64,000 nucleotides of DNA. Origin: Cellulomonas fimi (GTDB lineage Bacteria > Actinomycetota > Actinomycetes > Actinomycetales > Cellulomonadaceae). Positions 32,026-41,817 of this stretch are shown here, in pieces (within the stretch, counting starts at the first letter, position 1; each line of letters starts with the position of its first letter). The position numbers and the translations under genes were made by a program. The stretch lies in assembly GCF_028527925.1 (NCBI RefSeq), contig NZ_JAPESW010000022.1, forward strand, positions 1-64,000, in the 5' to 3' direction. Below the pieces are notes generated by a model that worked only from the letters and a program-made list of their open reading frames with translations, was not told where the DNA came from and did no database searches.

Positions 32026-33783
32026 GTGACGACCTACCGCCCCGAGGGCCTCGACGACGCGTTCACGCAGCCGACCGACGCGCCCGACACCGGCGACGGC
32101 GGCTCCGCGGGCGCCCCCGTCCAGCTGCCGACGCTCGGCTTCACGGGCTGGCTGCGGTGGGCCTGGCGCCAGCTCACGAGCATGCGCGTCGCGCTGCTCC
32201 TGCTCATGCTGCTCGCCGTCGCCGCGGTGCCCGGCACCCTGTTCCCGCAGCGGGTGCAGGACCCGGCCAAGGTCGCCCAGTACCTGCTCGACCACCCGAC
32301 GACCGGCCCGTGGCTCGACCGCCTCGGCTTCTTCGGCGTGTACTCGTCGGTCTGGTTCTCGGCGATCTACCTGCTGCTGTTCGTGTCGCTCGTGGGCTGC
32401 ATCCTGCCCCGCACCAAGGTGCACCTCGCGGGGGTCCGCGGCCGCCCGCCGCGAACGCCGCGCCGCCTCGGCCGGTTCCCCGCGCAGGGCGGCGGGACGA
32501 CGGACGACGACGCGCGCGCCGTCGCCGAGCGCGCCGCCGCCACGATGCGCCGCGGCTGGACGTGGCTGCCGTTCGTCCCGACGTACCGCGTCGACGTGCA
32601 CGACGAGGGCGGTGGGACGTGGTCGGCCGCGGGGGAGCGCGGGTACCTGCGTGAGACCGGCAACCTCGTGTTCCACCTCGCGCTCGTCGGGCTGCTCGTG
32701 TCGGTCGCGACCGGCCAGCTGCTGCACTACCGCGGTCAGGCGATCGTCGTGCAGGGGCGCGGGTTCGCGAACGCGCAGGTCGACTACGACACGTTCGAGA
32801 ACGGCACCGCGTTCGACCCGTCGACGCTCGTCCCGTTCACGCTGCGGCTCGACGAGTTCGACGCGCGGTTCGACCCCGAGACGCTCCAGTCCCGCGACTT
32901 CACGGCGCACGTCACGCTCACCGAGCCCGGCGACGCGCCGCAGGAGCGGACCATCAAGGTCAACCACCCGCTGACCGCGGGCGGCGCCAAGGTGTACCTG
33001 CAGGGCAACGGCTACGCGCCGGAGCTCACGGTCCGCGACGCGGCGGGCGAGGTCGCGTTCGCGGGTGCGGTGCCGTTCCTGCCCCAGGACGAGGTCTACA
33101 CGTCGCGCGGCGTCGTCAAGGTGCCCGACGTGTCCGGCGACCAGGAGCAGATCGGCATCGTCGGCTACCTCCTGCCCACGGCGACGCAGGTCAGCGACAC
33201 CCTGTACCGCTCGACGAACCCGCAGCCCGACGAGCCGCTGCTCGTGCTGTCCGTGTGGTCCGGCAACCTCGGGCTCGACACCGGTGTGCCGCAGAACGTG
33301 TACGAGCTCGACGAGTCGCGCATGGAGCAGGCGGTCGACGCCGACGGGAACGCGGTCACGCTGTACGTCCGGCCCGGCGAGACCGTCGAGCTGCCCGACG
33401 GCCTCGGGACCCTGGCGTTCGACGGCCTCCCGCGGTTCGTCGCGCTCGACCTCCGCCACGACCCGGCGCTCCCGTTCGTGCTCGTGTTCTCCCTGCTCGC
33501 GTTCAGCGGGCTCGCCGCGAGCCTGTTCGCGCCGCGCCGCCGCGTGTGGGTCCGCGCGACCCCGGGGACCGGTGACGACGCGGGACGTACAGTGGTCACC
33601 GCGGCGGGACTCGCCCGCGGCGACGACGTCGGCCTGCAGCCCGAGCTCGACCGTCTGCTCGCGGCGACGCTGCCGAGCACGACGACCGCACCGCCCGCGC
33701 CGGACCCGGAGGCCCCCGCCGACCCGGGCTCCGCCACGACGACCCCGTCCGCCCCGACCGTCCTCCGAGGAAGCGCGACATGA
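32026..33783 (+). CDS. resB: Cytochrome c biogenesis protein ResB/Ccs1
   Basis: A 585-residue System II subunit. Three N-terminal spans (RVALLLLMLLAVAAVPGTLF, with the family PQR, and FSAIYLLLFVSLVGCILPRT) are followed by GNLVFHLALVGLLVSVATG, a large extracytoplasmic domain (about 230-470), and a last span LPFVLVFSLLAFSGLAASLF. With CcsB it exports haem and attaches it to apocytochrome c. The GTG at 32026 begins 1 nt after the ccdA stop. Confidence 0.92.
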   Translation: MTTYRPEGLDDAFTQPTDAPDTGDGGSAGAPVQLPTLGFTGWLRWAWRQLTSMRVALLLLMLLAVAAVPGTLFPQRVQDPAKVAQYLLDHPTTGPWLDRLGFFGVYSSVWFSAIYLLLFVSLVGCILPRTKVHLAGVRGRPPRTPRRLGRFPAQGGGTTDDDARAVAERAAATMRRGWTWLPFVPTYRVDVHDEGGGTWSAAGERGYLRETGNLVFHLALVGLLVSVATGQLLHYRGQAIVVQGRGFANAQVDYDTFENGTAFDPSTLVPFTLRLDEFDARFDPETLQSRDFTAHVTLTEPGDAPQERTIKVNHPLTAGGAKVYLQGNGYAPELTVRDAAGEVAFAGAVPFLPQDEVYTSRGVVKVPDVSGDQEQIGIVGYLLPTATQVSDTLYRSTNPQPDEPLLVLSVWSGNLGLDTGVPQNVYELDESRMEQAVDADGNAVTLYVRPGETVELPDGLGTLAFDGLPRFVALDLRHDPALPFVLVFSLLAFSGLAASLFAPRRRVWVRATPGTGDDAGRTVVTAAGLARGDDVGLQPELDRLLAATLPSTTTAPPAPDPEAPADPGSATTTPSAPTVLRGSAT

Positions 33784-34787
33784 CCACCGGTGACCTCTCC
33801 ACGCTGCTCGTGTGGGCCGCGGCGACCGCGTTGACGATCGCGCTGATCGCGTACGCCGCCGACCTCGCGCGCATCGCCGACTCGACCCAGGGCCGCGCCG
33901 CGGCGAAGGCGGGGGCCCGCACCGCGGTCGCCGCCGGCGGCGGCTCGGTCGCGGTCGCGGAGGCGCCCCCGGCGGCACCCGCGGGCTCCGCGAAGGCCGA
34001 GGGCATCGCGCGCTCGACGACGTACCTGGGGATCGCGCTGCTGTTCGCGGGCGTCGTGCTGCGCGGGGTCGCCGCCGGTCGGTGGCCCACCGCGAACATG
34101 TACGAGTTCACGATCGTCGGCGTGCTCGTCGCGGTGTCGGTCCTCGCCGTCGTGCAGCAGCGGCGCGTGATCGCGTTCCTCGGGGTGCTCGTCACGGGCA
34201 TCGCGGTGCTCGCGCTCGTGCTGGCCCTCAACGCCTTCTACATCCAGGCCGACGCGGTCCAGCCCGCCCTGCACTCCTACTGGCTGATCATCCACGTCGG
34301 CGTCGCGATCATCGCGACCGGCATCTTCACCGTCGCGTTCGCCGCGTCCGCGCTGCAGATCCTCGCCGACGTGCGCGCGTCCGGGCCCAAGCCCGTCGAC
34401 GCCCCGCGCGCCTGGACCGACGGGATGCGCCGCGCGGTCGTCGGTCCGCGGTTCGCGTGGGTCGACCAGGTGCCCTCGCCGCGCGACCTCGAGGCGCTCG
34501 CCTTCCGCCTCAACGCGCTCGGCTTCGTGCTGTGGACGTTCACGCTCATCGGCGGCGCCATCTGGGCCGAGCACGCGTGGGGCCGGTACTGGGGCTGGGA
34601 CCCCAAGGAGGTCGGCACGTTCGTCGCGTGGGTCGTCTACGCGGCCTACCTGCACGCCCGGACGACGCGCGGCTGGAGCGGCCGCCGCGCCGCGTACTTC
34701 GTGTTCGTGGGCTACGCCGTCGTGCTCGCCAACTTCACGGTCGTGAACCTCGTGTTCACCGGCAAGCACTCCTACTCGGGCCTCTGA
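33780..34787 (+). CDS. ccsB: Cytochrome c biogenesis protein CcsB (CcsA family)
   Basis: A 335-residue haem-handling membrane protein. The haem-binding tryptophan-rich motif is RYWGWDPKEVGTFVAWVVYA, with conserved His residues in SYWLIIHVGVAII and GAIWAEHAWG. About eight spans are seen. It overlaps resB by ATGA. The operon histidine phosphatase-TlpA-CcdA-ResB-CcsB is the conserved actinobacterial order. Confidence 0.93.
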   Translation: MTTGDLSTLLVWAAATALTIALIAYAADLARIADSTQGRAAAKAGARTAVAAGGGSVAVAEAPPAAPAGSAKAEGIARSTTYLGIALLFAGVVLRGVAAGRWPTANMYEFTIVGVLVAVSVLAVVQQRRVIAFLGVLVTGIAVLALVLALNAFYIQADAVQPALHSYWLIIHVGVAIIATGIFTVAFAASALQILADVRASGPKPVDAPRAWTDGMRRAVVGPRFAWVDQVPSPRDLEALAFRLNALGFVLWTFTLIGGAIWAEHAWGRYWGWDPKEVGTFVAWVVYAAYLHARTTRGWSGRRAAYFVFVGYAVVLANFTVVNLVFTGKHSYSGL

Positions 34788-34827
34788 CCGGACCGACCCT
34801 TCCGGCCTGGTCACGCCGATGGTCCGG
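34788..34827. terminator. Weak hairpin between convergent ccsB and PLDc_N genes
   Basis: CCGGACC (34788-34794) pairs with GGTCCGG (34821-34827) across a 26-nt loop in the 74-nt convergent gap. Confidence 0.35.
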
Positions 34828-34861
34828 CGCGGGCGGCCGGGCGGTGGCGCGGCGGCCAGGC

Positions 34862-35224
34862 TCAGGACGTGGGGGAGCCGTCGCCCGTGCCCTGCTCGCG
34901 GCGACGGCGGTCCTCGTCGAGCTTGCGCAGGAAGTCGGGGTCGTCGTCGGGCGCGACCGGCCCGGTGCGGCGTCGCGGCGTCCACGTCGACCCGCCCGGC
35001 GCCGAGCCGCCGCCGCTCGCGCCGCCGGCCTGGCGGGCGGCCGCACGGCGACCGCGGCTGACGAGGATCCACACGATCGCGCCCAGGACGGGCACGAGGA
35101 CGACGAGCGCCATCCACAGCACGGGGTGCACACCGAGCCGCTCCTCGTCGGAGCTGCGGGAGATGTCGAGCACGCTCCACACGACGAGGCCGACCACGAT
35201 CACGAACGCGAGGTAGCGGGCCAT
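34862..35224 (-). CDS. PLDc_N domain membrane protein
   Basis: A 120-residue small membrane protein with two spans, YLAFVIVVGLVVWSVLDI and HPVLWMALVVLVPVLGAIVW. The latter is the signature of the phospholipase-D N-terminal (PLDc_N) domain found alone in many actinobacteria. A charged cytoplasmic tail follows with DDDPDFLRKLDEDRRRREQG. Function unknown. TAGTGT (complement of 35231-35236) is 6 nt before the ATG, a leaderless arrangement. Confidence 0.85.
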   Translation of the reverse strand: MARYLAFVIVVGLVVWSVLDISRSSDEERLGVHPVLWMALVVLVPVLGAIVWILVSRGRRAAARQAGGASGGGSAPGGSTWTPRRRTGPVAPDDDPDFLRKLDEDRRRREQGTGDGSPTS

Positions 35225-35274
35225 CCACCCACACTAGGCGCGGAGCGGTCCCGGTGCCGTCCTAGGCTGGTGGG

Positions 35275-35598
35275 GTGCCCGTCGCGCTCTACACCCTCTA
35301 CCGGCTGCTGCTCTTCGCCGCGTTCCTCGGCCTGCTCTGGTTCGCCGGGATGCGGTCCTGGCTCGCCGTCGTCGCCGCGGCGCTGCTCGCCTGGATGGCC
35401 GGCTACGTCCTGCTGCGCACGCCGCGCGACGCGGCCGTCGCCTGGATCGCCGCCCGCGAGGAGCGGCGCACGCGCGCGGGGACGAAGGGGCGTTCACGCG
35501 CGGAGCAGGACGCCGACGTCGAGGACGCGGCCGTCGACGCCGCCGGCGCGGCACGCACCGACGACGACGCGTCGGACGGCGGGAAGCCCACCGCCTGA
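35275..35598 (+). CDS. DUF4229 family small membrane protein
   Basis: A 107-residue protein with two hydrophobic segments (LYRLLLFAAFLGLLWFAG and WLAVVAAALLAWMAGYVLL) and an acidic tail. It matches DUF4229, which is regularly encoded beside menA. Function unknown. TAGGCT (35263-35268) lies exactly 6 nt before the GTG start. It is divergent from the PLDc_N gene, with only 50 nt between start codons, so the two leaderless promoters lie back to back. Confidence 0.83.
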   Translation: MPVALYTLYRLLLFAAFLGLLWFAGMRSWLAVVAAALLAWMAGYVLLRTPRDAAVAWIAAREERRTRAGTKGRSRAEQDADVEDAAVDAAGAARTDDDASDGGKPTA

Positions 35599-35607
35599 CG
35601 CGCTCCG

Positions 35608-36477
35608 TCAGATCGCCAGGCCGAGCCCCAGCAGGATCCCGAACGCGAGCTCGAGCATCCCGGTGCCCGCGAGCACGGGCACGAGCGCGCGGCCCCGCGC
35701 GCCCAGCAGCACGACGCCGGCCAGGATGCCGGCGGGTGCGAACAGCGGCAGGACGAGCAGCGCCCACGGCGCGGCGACCGCGCACGCCGCTCCGAGCGCG
35801 ACGGGCACGAGGACGAGCGCCGCGTACACCCGCCGCGCCTTGTACTCGCCGAGCCGCACCGCGAGGGTGCGCTTGCCGACGAGGGCGTCGGTGGGAACGT
35901 CGCGCAGGTTGTTGACCATGAGCAGCGCGCACGCCAGCAGCCCGACGGCCACGGCGCCGAACCACGCGGTCCACGGCAGCTCCAGGGCCTGCGTCCACGT
36001 CGTGCCGAGCACGGCGACGAGCCCGAAGAACACGAACACGCCGACCTCGCCGAGCCCCCGGTAGCCGTACGGGTTGCGCCCGCCCGTGTAGGTCCAGGCT
36101 GCCGCGATCGCGAACGCGCCCACCGCGAGCAGGAACCACTGCGACGTCACGACGACCAGCGCGAGGCCGAGCAGTCCGGCGACGGCGAACGACAGGAACG
36201 CCGCCGCGCGGACCGCGCGCGGGCTCGCGGTCCCGGACGCGGTGAGGCGCAGGGGGCCGACGCGGTCGACGTCCGTACCGCGGATGCCGTCGGAGTAGTC
36301 GTTGGCGTAGTTGACGCCCACCTGCAGCGCCAGCGCGACACCGAGGGCGAGCGCCGCCCGGCCGAGGTCGGCCTCGTCGAGCTGCGCCGCGGCGCCCGTG
36401 CCGACCAGCACCGGTGCGGCCGCCGCCGGCAGCGTCCTGAGCCGTGCACCGGCCACCCACTCGCGTGCGGTCGTCAC
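35608..36477 (-). CDS. menA: 1,4-dihydroxy-2-naphthoate polyprenyltransferase MenA
   Basis: A 289-residue UbiA-superfamily membrane enzyme with nine or so spans. The first Asp-rich motif is QVGVNYANDYSDGIRGTDVD and the second is LMVNNLRDVPTDALVGKRTL. It attaches a polyprenyl chain to 1,4-dihydroxy-2-naphthoate, forming demethylmenaquinone. The GTG start overlaps the menE stop (GTGA), so both are co-translated. It converges with the DUF4229 gene at a 9-nt gap. Confidence 0.94.
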   Translation of the reverse strand: MTTAREWVAGARLRTLPAAAAPVLVGTGAAAQLDEADLGRAALALGVALALQVGVNYANDYSDGIRGTDVDRVGPLRLTASGTASPRAVRAAAFLSFAVAGLLGLALVVVTSQWFLLAVGAFAIAAAWTYTGGRNPYGYRGLGEVGVFVFFGLVAVLGTTWTQALELPWTAWFGAVAVGLLACALLMVNNLRDVPTDALVGKRTLAVRLGEYKARRVYAALVLVPVALGAACAVAAPWALLVLPLFAPAGILAGVVLLGARGRALVPVLAGTGMLELAFGILLGLGLAI

Positions 36478-37925
36478 GCGCCGCTCCTTCCGGTCGGTGC
36501 GGGCGGGACGCCCGCGTCGTCGTGCACGCCCGTGGAGGTCGTGCGCTGCATGCCCTCGCGCGGCGGCGAGGTCGTGCGGTCGTCGCGGCTCGTGGGGCCC
36601 GCCCCGCGTCCGGATCCCGCCGCGCCGACGCCGGGCGTGTCGGTCCCGGTCGCACCGACGGCGAGCGGGTCCGTCGCGGTCGGGCCGGCGCCGAGCGCGT
36701 CCGTCGCGAGCCTCGTGACCGCCGCGCGGTCCACCTTGCCCGGGCCGCGCAGCGGCAGCTCGCGCACGGCGAGGAGGTGCCGGGGTGCGCTCGGGGGTCC
36801 GAGCCGGCGCGCGACGGCCTCCCGCACCGCGTCGAGCGTCGGCACGTCGCCCTCGCGTGGCACCACCACCGCGACGACGGCCTGGCCCCACTCGGCGTCG
36901 GGCACGCCGACGACGCACGCCTCGCGCACGCCGTCGAGCCCGGCGAGCACCGCCTCGACGGCCGCGGGCGCGACCTTGGCGCCGCCGGTCACGAGCACGT
37001 CGTCGGCACGTCCCAGCACCGCGAGCACGCCGTCGTCGAGCCGGCCGAGGTCGTGCGTGCGCAGCGCGCGACGGCCGTCGGGCAGGGCGACGAAGGCGTC
37101 GGCGTCCAGGTCGGGTCGGCCGCGGTAGCCGTCGGCCAGCACGGGCCCGGACAGCAGCACCCGCCCGGCGTCGTCGAGCGTGACGTCGACGCCCTCGAGC
37201 GGGACCCCGTCGTACACGCAGCCGCCGCACGTCTCCGTCATGCCGTACGTCGTGACGACGCGCACCCCGGCCGCGTGCGCACGCGCCAGGACGTCGGGCG
37301 CGGTCGCCGCACCGCCGAGCAGCACCGCGTCGAACGTCGTCAGCGCAGTCGTCGCCGCGGGGTCGTCGAGCAGCCGCACGAGCTGGGTCGGGACGAGCGA
37401 CGCGTACCGCCGGTCGGTGGTCCCGAAGCCCGTGACCGCCTCGACGAACGCCGCGGGACGGAAGGGACCGGGAGGCACGACGACGGGCGCCGTTCCGGCC
37501 AGGACCGAGCGGGCGAGCACCTGGAGCCCCGCGACGTGGTGCGTCGGCAGCGCGAGCAGCCACCGTCCCGGTCCGCCGAGCCGGCGCTCGGTGGCCGTCG
37601 CCGAAGCCCGCAGGGCGGCGCCCGACAGCAGGACCTCGCGCGGCTCGCCCGTGGACCCCGACGTGCGGACCACGACCGCCACGCGCTCGTCGACGTGCGC
37701 GGCCTGCGTGGCAGCCGGCCGGGGCGCCGCGGGCCCCGCGGAGGTGGTCACGGGCCGCGCGCGCGTGGCGGCCGGGCGCACGTCGGCCGCGGCCGCCGAG
37801 GCGTCGGGCTGCTCGCCGAGGTCGGGGGAGGCGAGGGGCCGCACGGCCGGGCCCGTCCCGTCGAGGGCCGCGGCCAGCGCGTCGAGCAGCGCGTGCGCGG
37901 GCACGTCGCGCAGGGGCCGGGTCAC
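36474..37925 (-). CDS. menE: o-Succinylbenzoate-CoA ligase MenE
   Basis: A 483-residue AMP-forming ligase. The P-loop motif is VVVRTSGSTGEPREVLLSG, then LALPTHHVAGLQVLARSVL, RVVTTYGMTETCGG and the adenylate site RALRTHDLGRLDDGVL. It activates o-succinylbenzoate in menaquinone synthesis. Two low-complexity Ala/Pro/Thr-rich inserts (about residues 35-80 and the last 60) lengthen it. The GTG start has TAGGCT (complement of 37932-37937) 6 nt upstream, and there is no ribosome site. Confidence 0.92.
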   Translation of the reverse strand: MTRPLRDVPAHALLDALAAALDGTGPAVRPLASPDLGEQPDASAAAADVRPAATRARPVTTSAGPAAPRPAATQAAHVDERVAVVVRTSGSTGEPREVLLSGAALRASATATERRLGGPGRWLLALPTHHVAGLQVLARSVLAGTAPVVVPPGPFRPAAFVEAVTGFGTTDRRYASLVPTQLVRLLDDPAATTALTTFDAVLLGGAATAPDVLARAHAAGVRVVTTYGMTETCGGCVYDGVPLEGVDVTLDDAGRVLLSGPVLADGYRGRPDLDADAFVALPDGRRALRTHDLGRLDDGVLAVLGRADDVLVTGGAKVAPAAVEAVLAGLDGVREACVVGVPDAEWGQAVVAVVVPREGDVPTLDAVREAVARRLGPPSAPRHLLAVRELPLRGPGKVDRAAVTRLATDALGAGPTATDPLAVGATGTDTPGVGAAGSGRGAGPTSRDDRTTSPPREGMQRTTSTGVHDDAGVPPAPTGRSGA

Positions 37926-38028
37926 GCGCCCAGCCTAGGTGCCCGTCGGCGAGCCGCCTGCCGCCCGGCCCGGACGCCACGTGGCGGCAACTAGAGTGAC
38001 CGGCGGTCCGCCCCCGAAGGAGCCCTCC

Positions 38029-39105
38029 GTGCCTCACCTCCCCGCCCGTCCGACGCTGCGCCTCGGTGCGGTCCTCGTCGTCGCGGTGCTCACCGTCGGT
38101 GCCTGCGCGTCGGGGCCGAGCACGCCCGAGCGCACGACGCTCACGCAGGAGCCGATCGTCGAGGTCGCCAAGGCCGCACCGCCCGCCGTCGTCGTCCCGC
38201 CGCGCTGGCCCCTCACGGGCGAGGCGGCGGAGGCGGTCGTCGACCGGCCCGCGATCGCGGTCAAGATCGAGAACCCGCGCGAGGTGCGCCCGCAGACGGG
38301 TCTCGACCAGGCGGACGTCGTGTGGGAGCAGGTCGTCGAGGGCGGCATCACGCGGTTCGTCGCGGTCTTCCACTCGCAGGTGCCCGCCGAGGTGGGGCCG
38401 GTCCGCTCGATCCGCCCGATGGACCCGGCGATCGCCGCACCGCTGCACGGTGTCGTGGCGTTCTCCGGCGGTCAGCAGGGATTCGTGCGCGAGCTCGCGC
38501 AGTCGGGCGTGCAGGTCATGAGCCAGGACGGCGGCGCCCCCGGCTTCTACCGCAAGAAGGGCGTCCTGCCGGCGCCGCACAACGTCTACGGCACGCCTGC
38601 GACGTGGTGGGAGAACGCCGACGCGGGCCACCGCGCGTCACCGCCCGCGCAGTTCGCGTTCGCGCGTCGCGCGGAGCAGTCGACCGTCCTGACTGCGGGC
38701 ACGCCGGCGACGCTGCTCGACCTGCGGCTCTCGGGCTCGTCGCACCCGCGGTGGACGTTCGACACCGCGAGCGGGACGTGGCTGCGGTCGGAGGGCGACA
38801 CCCCGGCGACGGCGCGGTCGGGCGCGCGGCTGGCGGCGCGCAACGTCGTCGCGCTGCGGGTCCAGCTCGTCGACTCGGGCACGAAGGACCCCGCCGGGAA
38901 CCCCGTGCCGGAGACGGTGCTGGTCGGCACGGGCGCGGGGACGGTGGTCAGCGGCGGCAAGGCGCTCGAGGTCACGTGGTCGAAGCCCGCGACCGACGCC
39001 GCGCTCGCGCTCACCGGTCCGGACGGCTCGCCGGTCACCCTCGCGCCCGGCGTGACGTGGGTCGAGCTGGTGCCGGCGTCGTCGGGCAGCGTCACCGTCT
39101 CCTGA
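38029..39105 (+). CDS. DUF3048 domain lipoprotein (YerB-like), copy 1
   Basis: A 358-residue lipoprotein with lipobox TVGAC (Cys26) and the DUF3048 blocks PAIAVKIENPREVRPQTGLD, VPAEVGPVRSIRPMDPAIAA, APHNVYGTPATWWENAD and a C-terminal beta domain with GVTWVELVPASSGSVTVS. YerB-like proteins are surface lipoproteins of unknown role, perhaps linked to the cell wall. The GTG at 38029 has GAAGGAG upstream; TAGAGT near 37992 may be the -10 box. A paralogue follows. Confidence 0.88.
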   Translation: MPHLPARPTLRLGAVLVVAVLTVGACASGPSTPERTTLTQEPIVEVAKAAPPAVVVPPRWPLTGEAAEAVVDRPAIAVKIENPREVRPQTGLDQADVVWEQVVEGGITRFVAVFHSQVPAEVGPVRSIRPMDPAIAAPLHGVVAFSGGQQGFVRELAQSGVQVMSQDGGAPGFYRKKGVLPAPHNVYGTPATWWENADAGHRASPPAQFAFARRAEQSTVLTAGTPATLLDLRLSGSSHPRWTFDTASGTWLRSEGDTPATARSGARLAARNVVALRVQLVDSGTKDPAGNPVPETVLVGTGAGTVVSGGKALEVTWSKPATDAALALTGPDGSPVTLAPGVTWVELVPASSGSVTVS

Positions 39106-39259
39106 CCGCCGCCCCCCGCGTCGGGGCGCGCTGCGTCGGCCCCGCATGCGCAGTCGACGGACGCGCGCGGCGCGCGACCCGGGGATCGCCGGCGCCGACT
39201 GCGGGGCACGCCCGCCGCGCTCGTGAACCTGCGCGGGGCGCCGTGACACAGTGGTCCGC

Positions 39260-40366
39260 GTGACGAGGACGACGCGGGACGCGACGAGGGCACGACGAGG
39301 ACGACCCGGGCGCGCGACGCTGCGCTGGGGCCTGCCGCTGGTCGGTGCGGTGCTCGCGCTCGCGGCCTGCGGCACGTCGGCCGAGCAGACGCCGCCGCCG
39401 ACGCCCGTCACGGAGCGGCCGTCGATCGCGCCCGACAAGGGTGCCGCGCCGGCGCCGGTCGTCCCCCCGACGTGGCCCCTCACGGGCGTGCCGGGCGAGC
39501 CGGCCCAGCGGGCCGCGCTGGGCGTCAAGATCGAGAACACCGCGGTGGCCCGCCCGCAGACGGGGCTCGAGCAGGCGGACGTCGTGTGGGAGACGATCGT
39601 CGAGTTCGACGTCTCCCGGCTGGTCGCGGTGTACCACTCGCAGGTCCCGGCGGAGGTCGGACCGATCCGGTCCGTGCGGCCCATGGACCCGGCCATCCTC
39701 GCGCCGACGCACGGCCTGATCGTCTTCTCGGGCGGGCAGCCGGGGATCCTCGCGCTGGTCGAGGAGAGCGGCCTGCAGATGATCTCGCACGACGCGGGCG
39801 CGGACGGGCTGTACCGGACGCGCGACCGCGCGGCGCCCCACAACGTCTACGGCACGCCCGAGGTGTTCTGGGCGCAGGCCGACGCGAACCACCAGGCACC
39901 GCCCGGCGAGCAGTTCACGTTCGCGCGTAGCGCCGACCGGGCCGCGGCGGCCGTGGCCGGATCGCCCGCCACGACGCTCGACTTCCGCCTGTCGGCCGCG
40001 TCGAACCCGCGCTGGTCGTGGGACGGGGCCTCGGGCACGTGGCTGCGGTCCGAGGGGCAGACGCCCGCGACGGCGCGCAGCGGCGCGCGGCTCTCGGCGG
40101 TCAACGTCGTGTCGATCACGGCCCCGCACCCGAACACGCAGTTCGGCGCGCAGGGCGGCGCACCCGTGCCGACCTACGAGCTCGTCGGCTCGGGGGACGG
40201 CGTCGTGGCGACGGGCGGGAAGACCGTCGCGGTGCGGTGGCAGAAGGACGCGCAGGACGCACCGATGCGGCTCTTCCTGCAGGACGGGCGCCCCGCCGAC
40301 CTCGCACCGGGCAACACCTGGGTGGAGCTGGTGCCGGCCGCGTCCGGGTCGTTGACCGTCGGCTGA
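39260..40366 (+). CDS. DUF3048 domain lipoprotein (YerB-like), copy 2
   Basis: A 368-residue lipoprotein with lipobox ALAAC (Cys37), colinear with the preceding gene over its whole length: ALGVKIENTAVARPQTGLEQ, VPAEVGPIRSVRPMDPAILA, APHNVYGTPEVFWAQAD, GNTWVELVPAASGSLTVG. By eye about half the residues are shared, so this is an old tandem duplication. Its promoter differs: CACAGT (39247-39252) lies 7 nt before the GTG at 39260, giving a leaderless mRNA, while copy 1 has a Shine-Dalgarno. A GTG 9 nt further upstream overlaps that box and is less likely. Confidence 0.86.
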   Translation: MTRTTRDATRARRGRPGRATLRWGLPLVGAVLALAACGTSAEQTPPPTPVTERPSIAPDKGAAPAPVVPPTWPLTGVPGEPAQRAALGVKIENTAVARPQTGLEQADVVWETIVEFDVSRLVAVYHSQVPAEVGPIRSVRPMDPAILAPTHGLIVFSGGQPGILALVEESGLQMISHDAGADGLYRTRDRAAPHNVYGTPEVFWAQADANHQAPPGEQFTFARSADRAAAAVAGSPATTLDFRLSAASNPRWSWDGASGTWLRSEGQTPATARSGARLSAVNVVSITAPHPNTQFGAQGGAPVPTYELVGSGDGVVATGGKTVAVRWQKDAQDAPMRLFLQDGRPADLAPGNTWVELVPAASGSLTVG

Positions 40367-40410
40367 CGTCGTCGCGGCCGCTCCGGGAGCGTGCCGGGGT
40401 CATCCTCCGG

Positions 40411-40443
40411 GCGGAACGTTGTCCCCCCGAGGGTGGGTTCCGC
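40411..40443 (+). terminator. Hairpin downstream of the DUF3048 pair
   Basis: GCGGAAC (40411-40417) pairs with GTTCCGC (40437-40443), with partial pairing of the C- and G-rich loop flanks. It lies 45 nt after the stop of copy 2. Confidence 0.4.
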
Positions 40444-40506
40444 GCCGCGAGGTTCCCGACGTGAGGCCGACGCGTCCGCGGGGGCGTCCGGGCCAGGCTT
40501 GTCGTC

Positions 40507-40662
40507 ATGGCCACCGAACACCTGCCCGCCCGTGAGCACAGCACCGCGTCGCTCGGCGCCGTCGTCGCGTCGGTCGTGATCCTCGTGGGTCTCGTCCTCG
40601 GCGCGACGCTGGCCGTCAGCCAGGTCGTCGACCTCGCGGCGTGGGCGTTCGGTCGTCAGTGA
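40507..40662 (+). CDS. Small single-span membrane protein (51 residues)
   Basis: MATEHLPAREHSTASLGAVV, then one hydrophobic helix ASVVILVGLVLGATLAVSQV and a short end LAAWAFGRQ. I do not recognise a family. Support is the clear membrane helix, consistent G/C third positions and CAGGCT (40494-40499) exactly 7 nt before the ATG, as in the leaderless genes around it. It sits between the DUF3048 genes and convergent menB. Confidence 0.6.
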   Translation: MATEHLPAREHSTASLGAVVASVVILVGLVLGATLAVSQVVDLAAWAFGRQ

Positions 40663-40705
40663 GCGCCGGCTCCCGCGCGCCTGCTGACGGGGTGGAGGGA
40701 CCTCG

Positions 40706-41692
<987 letters not shown>

Positions 41693-41715
41693 GTCGTCAC
41701 CCTAGTGTCCGATGA

Positions 41716-41737
41716 TTCTGGTACGGTCGTACTAGAA
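41716..41737. promoter_or_regulatory. 22-bp TetR-type operator before the SMR-TetR operon
   Basis: Arms TTCTGGTACG and CGTACTAGAA are separated by GT and match in 9 of 10 pairs. The palindrome lies between menB and the SMR gene, 80 nt before the latter, and includes TACGGT, which could be a -10 box. The TetR gene is directly downstream in the same operon, so autoregulation is likely. Confidence 0.68.
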
Positions 41738-41817
41738 CGTGCGCGGGACGGCGGACCTGACACCCGGCGCGCACGACGCCCGCCGACGCAGGCGGGCTCG
41801 CACGGAGGTGCCTCCCC

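Noticed and set aside
36474-36487. A promoter for menA inside the end of menE
   Set aside because: The GTGA overlap and lack of a good -10 sequence at the leaderless distance point to translational coupling from menE.
41738-41817. Guanidine riboswitch before the SugE-type gene
   Set aside because: I could not find the conserved ykkC-type, mini-ykkC (paired ACGR loops) or type III elements. The TetR-type palindrome explains regulation better.
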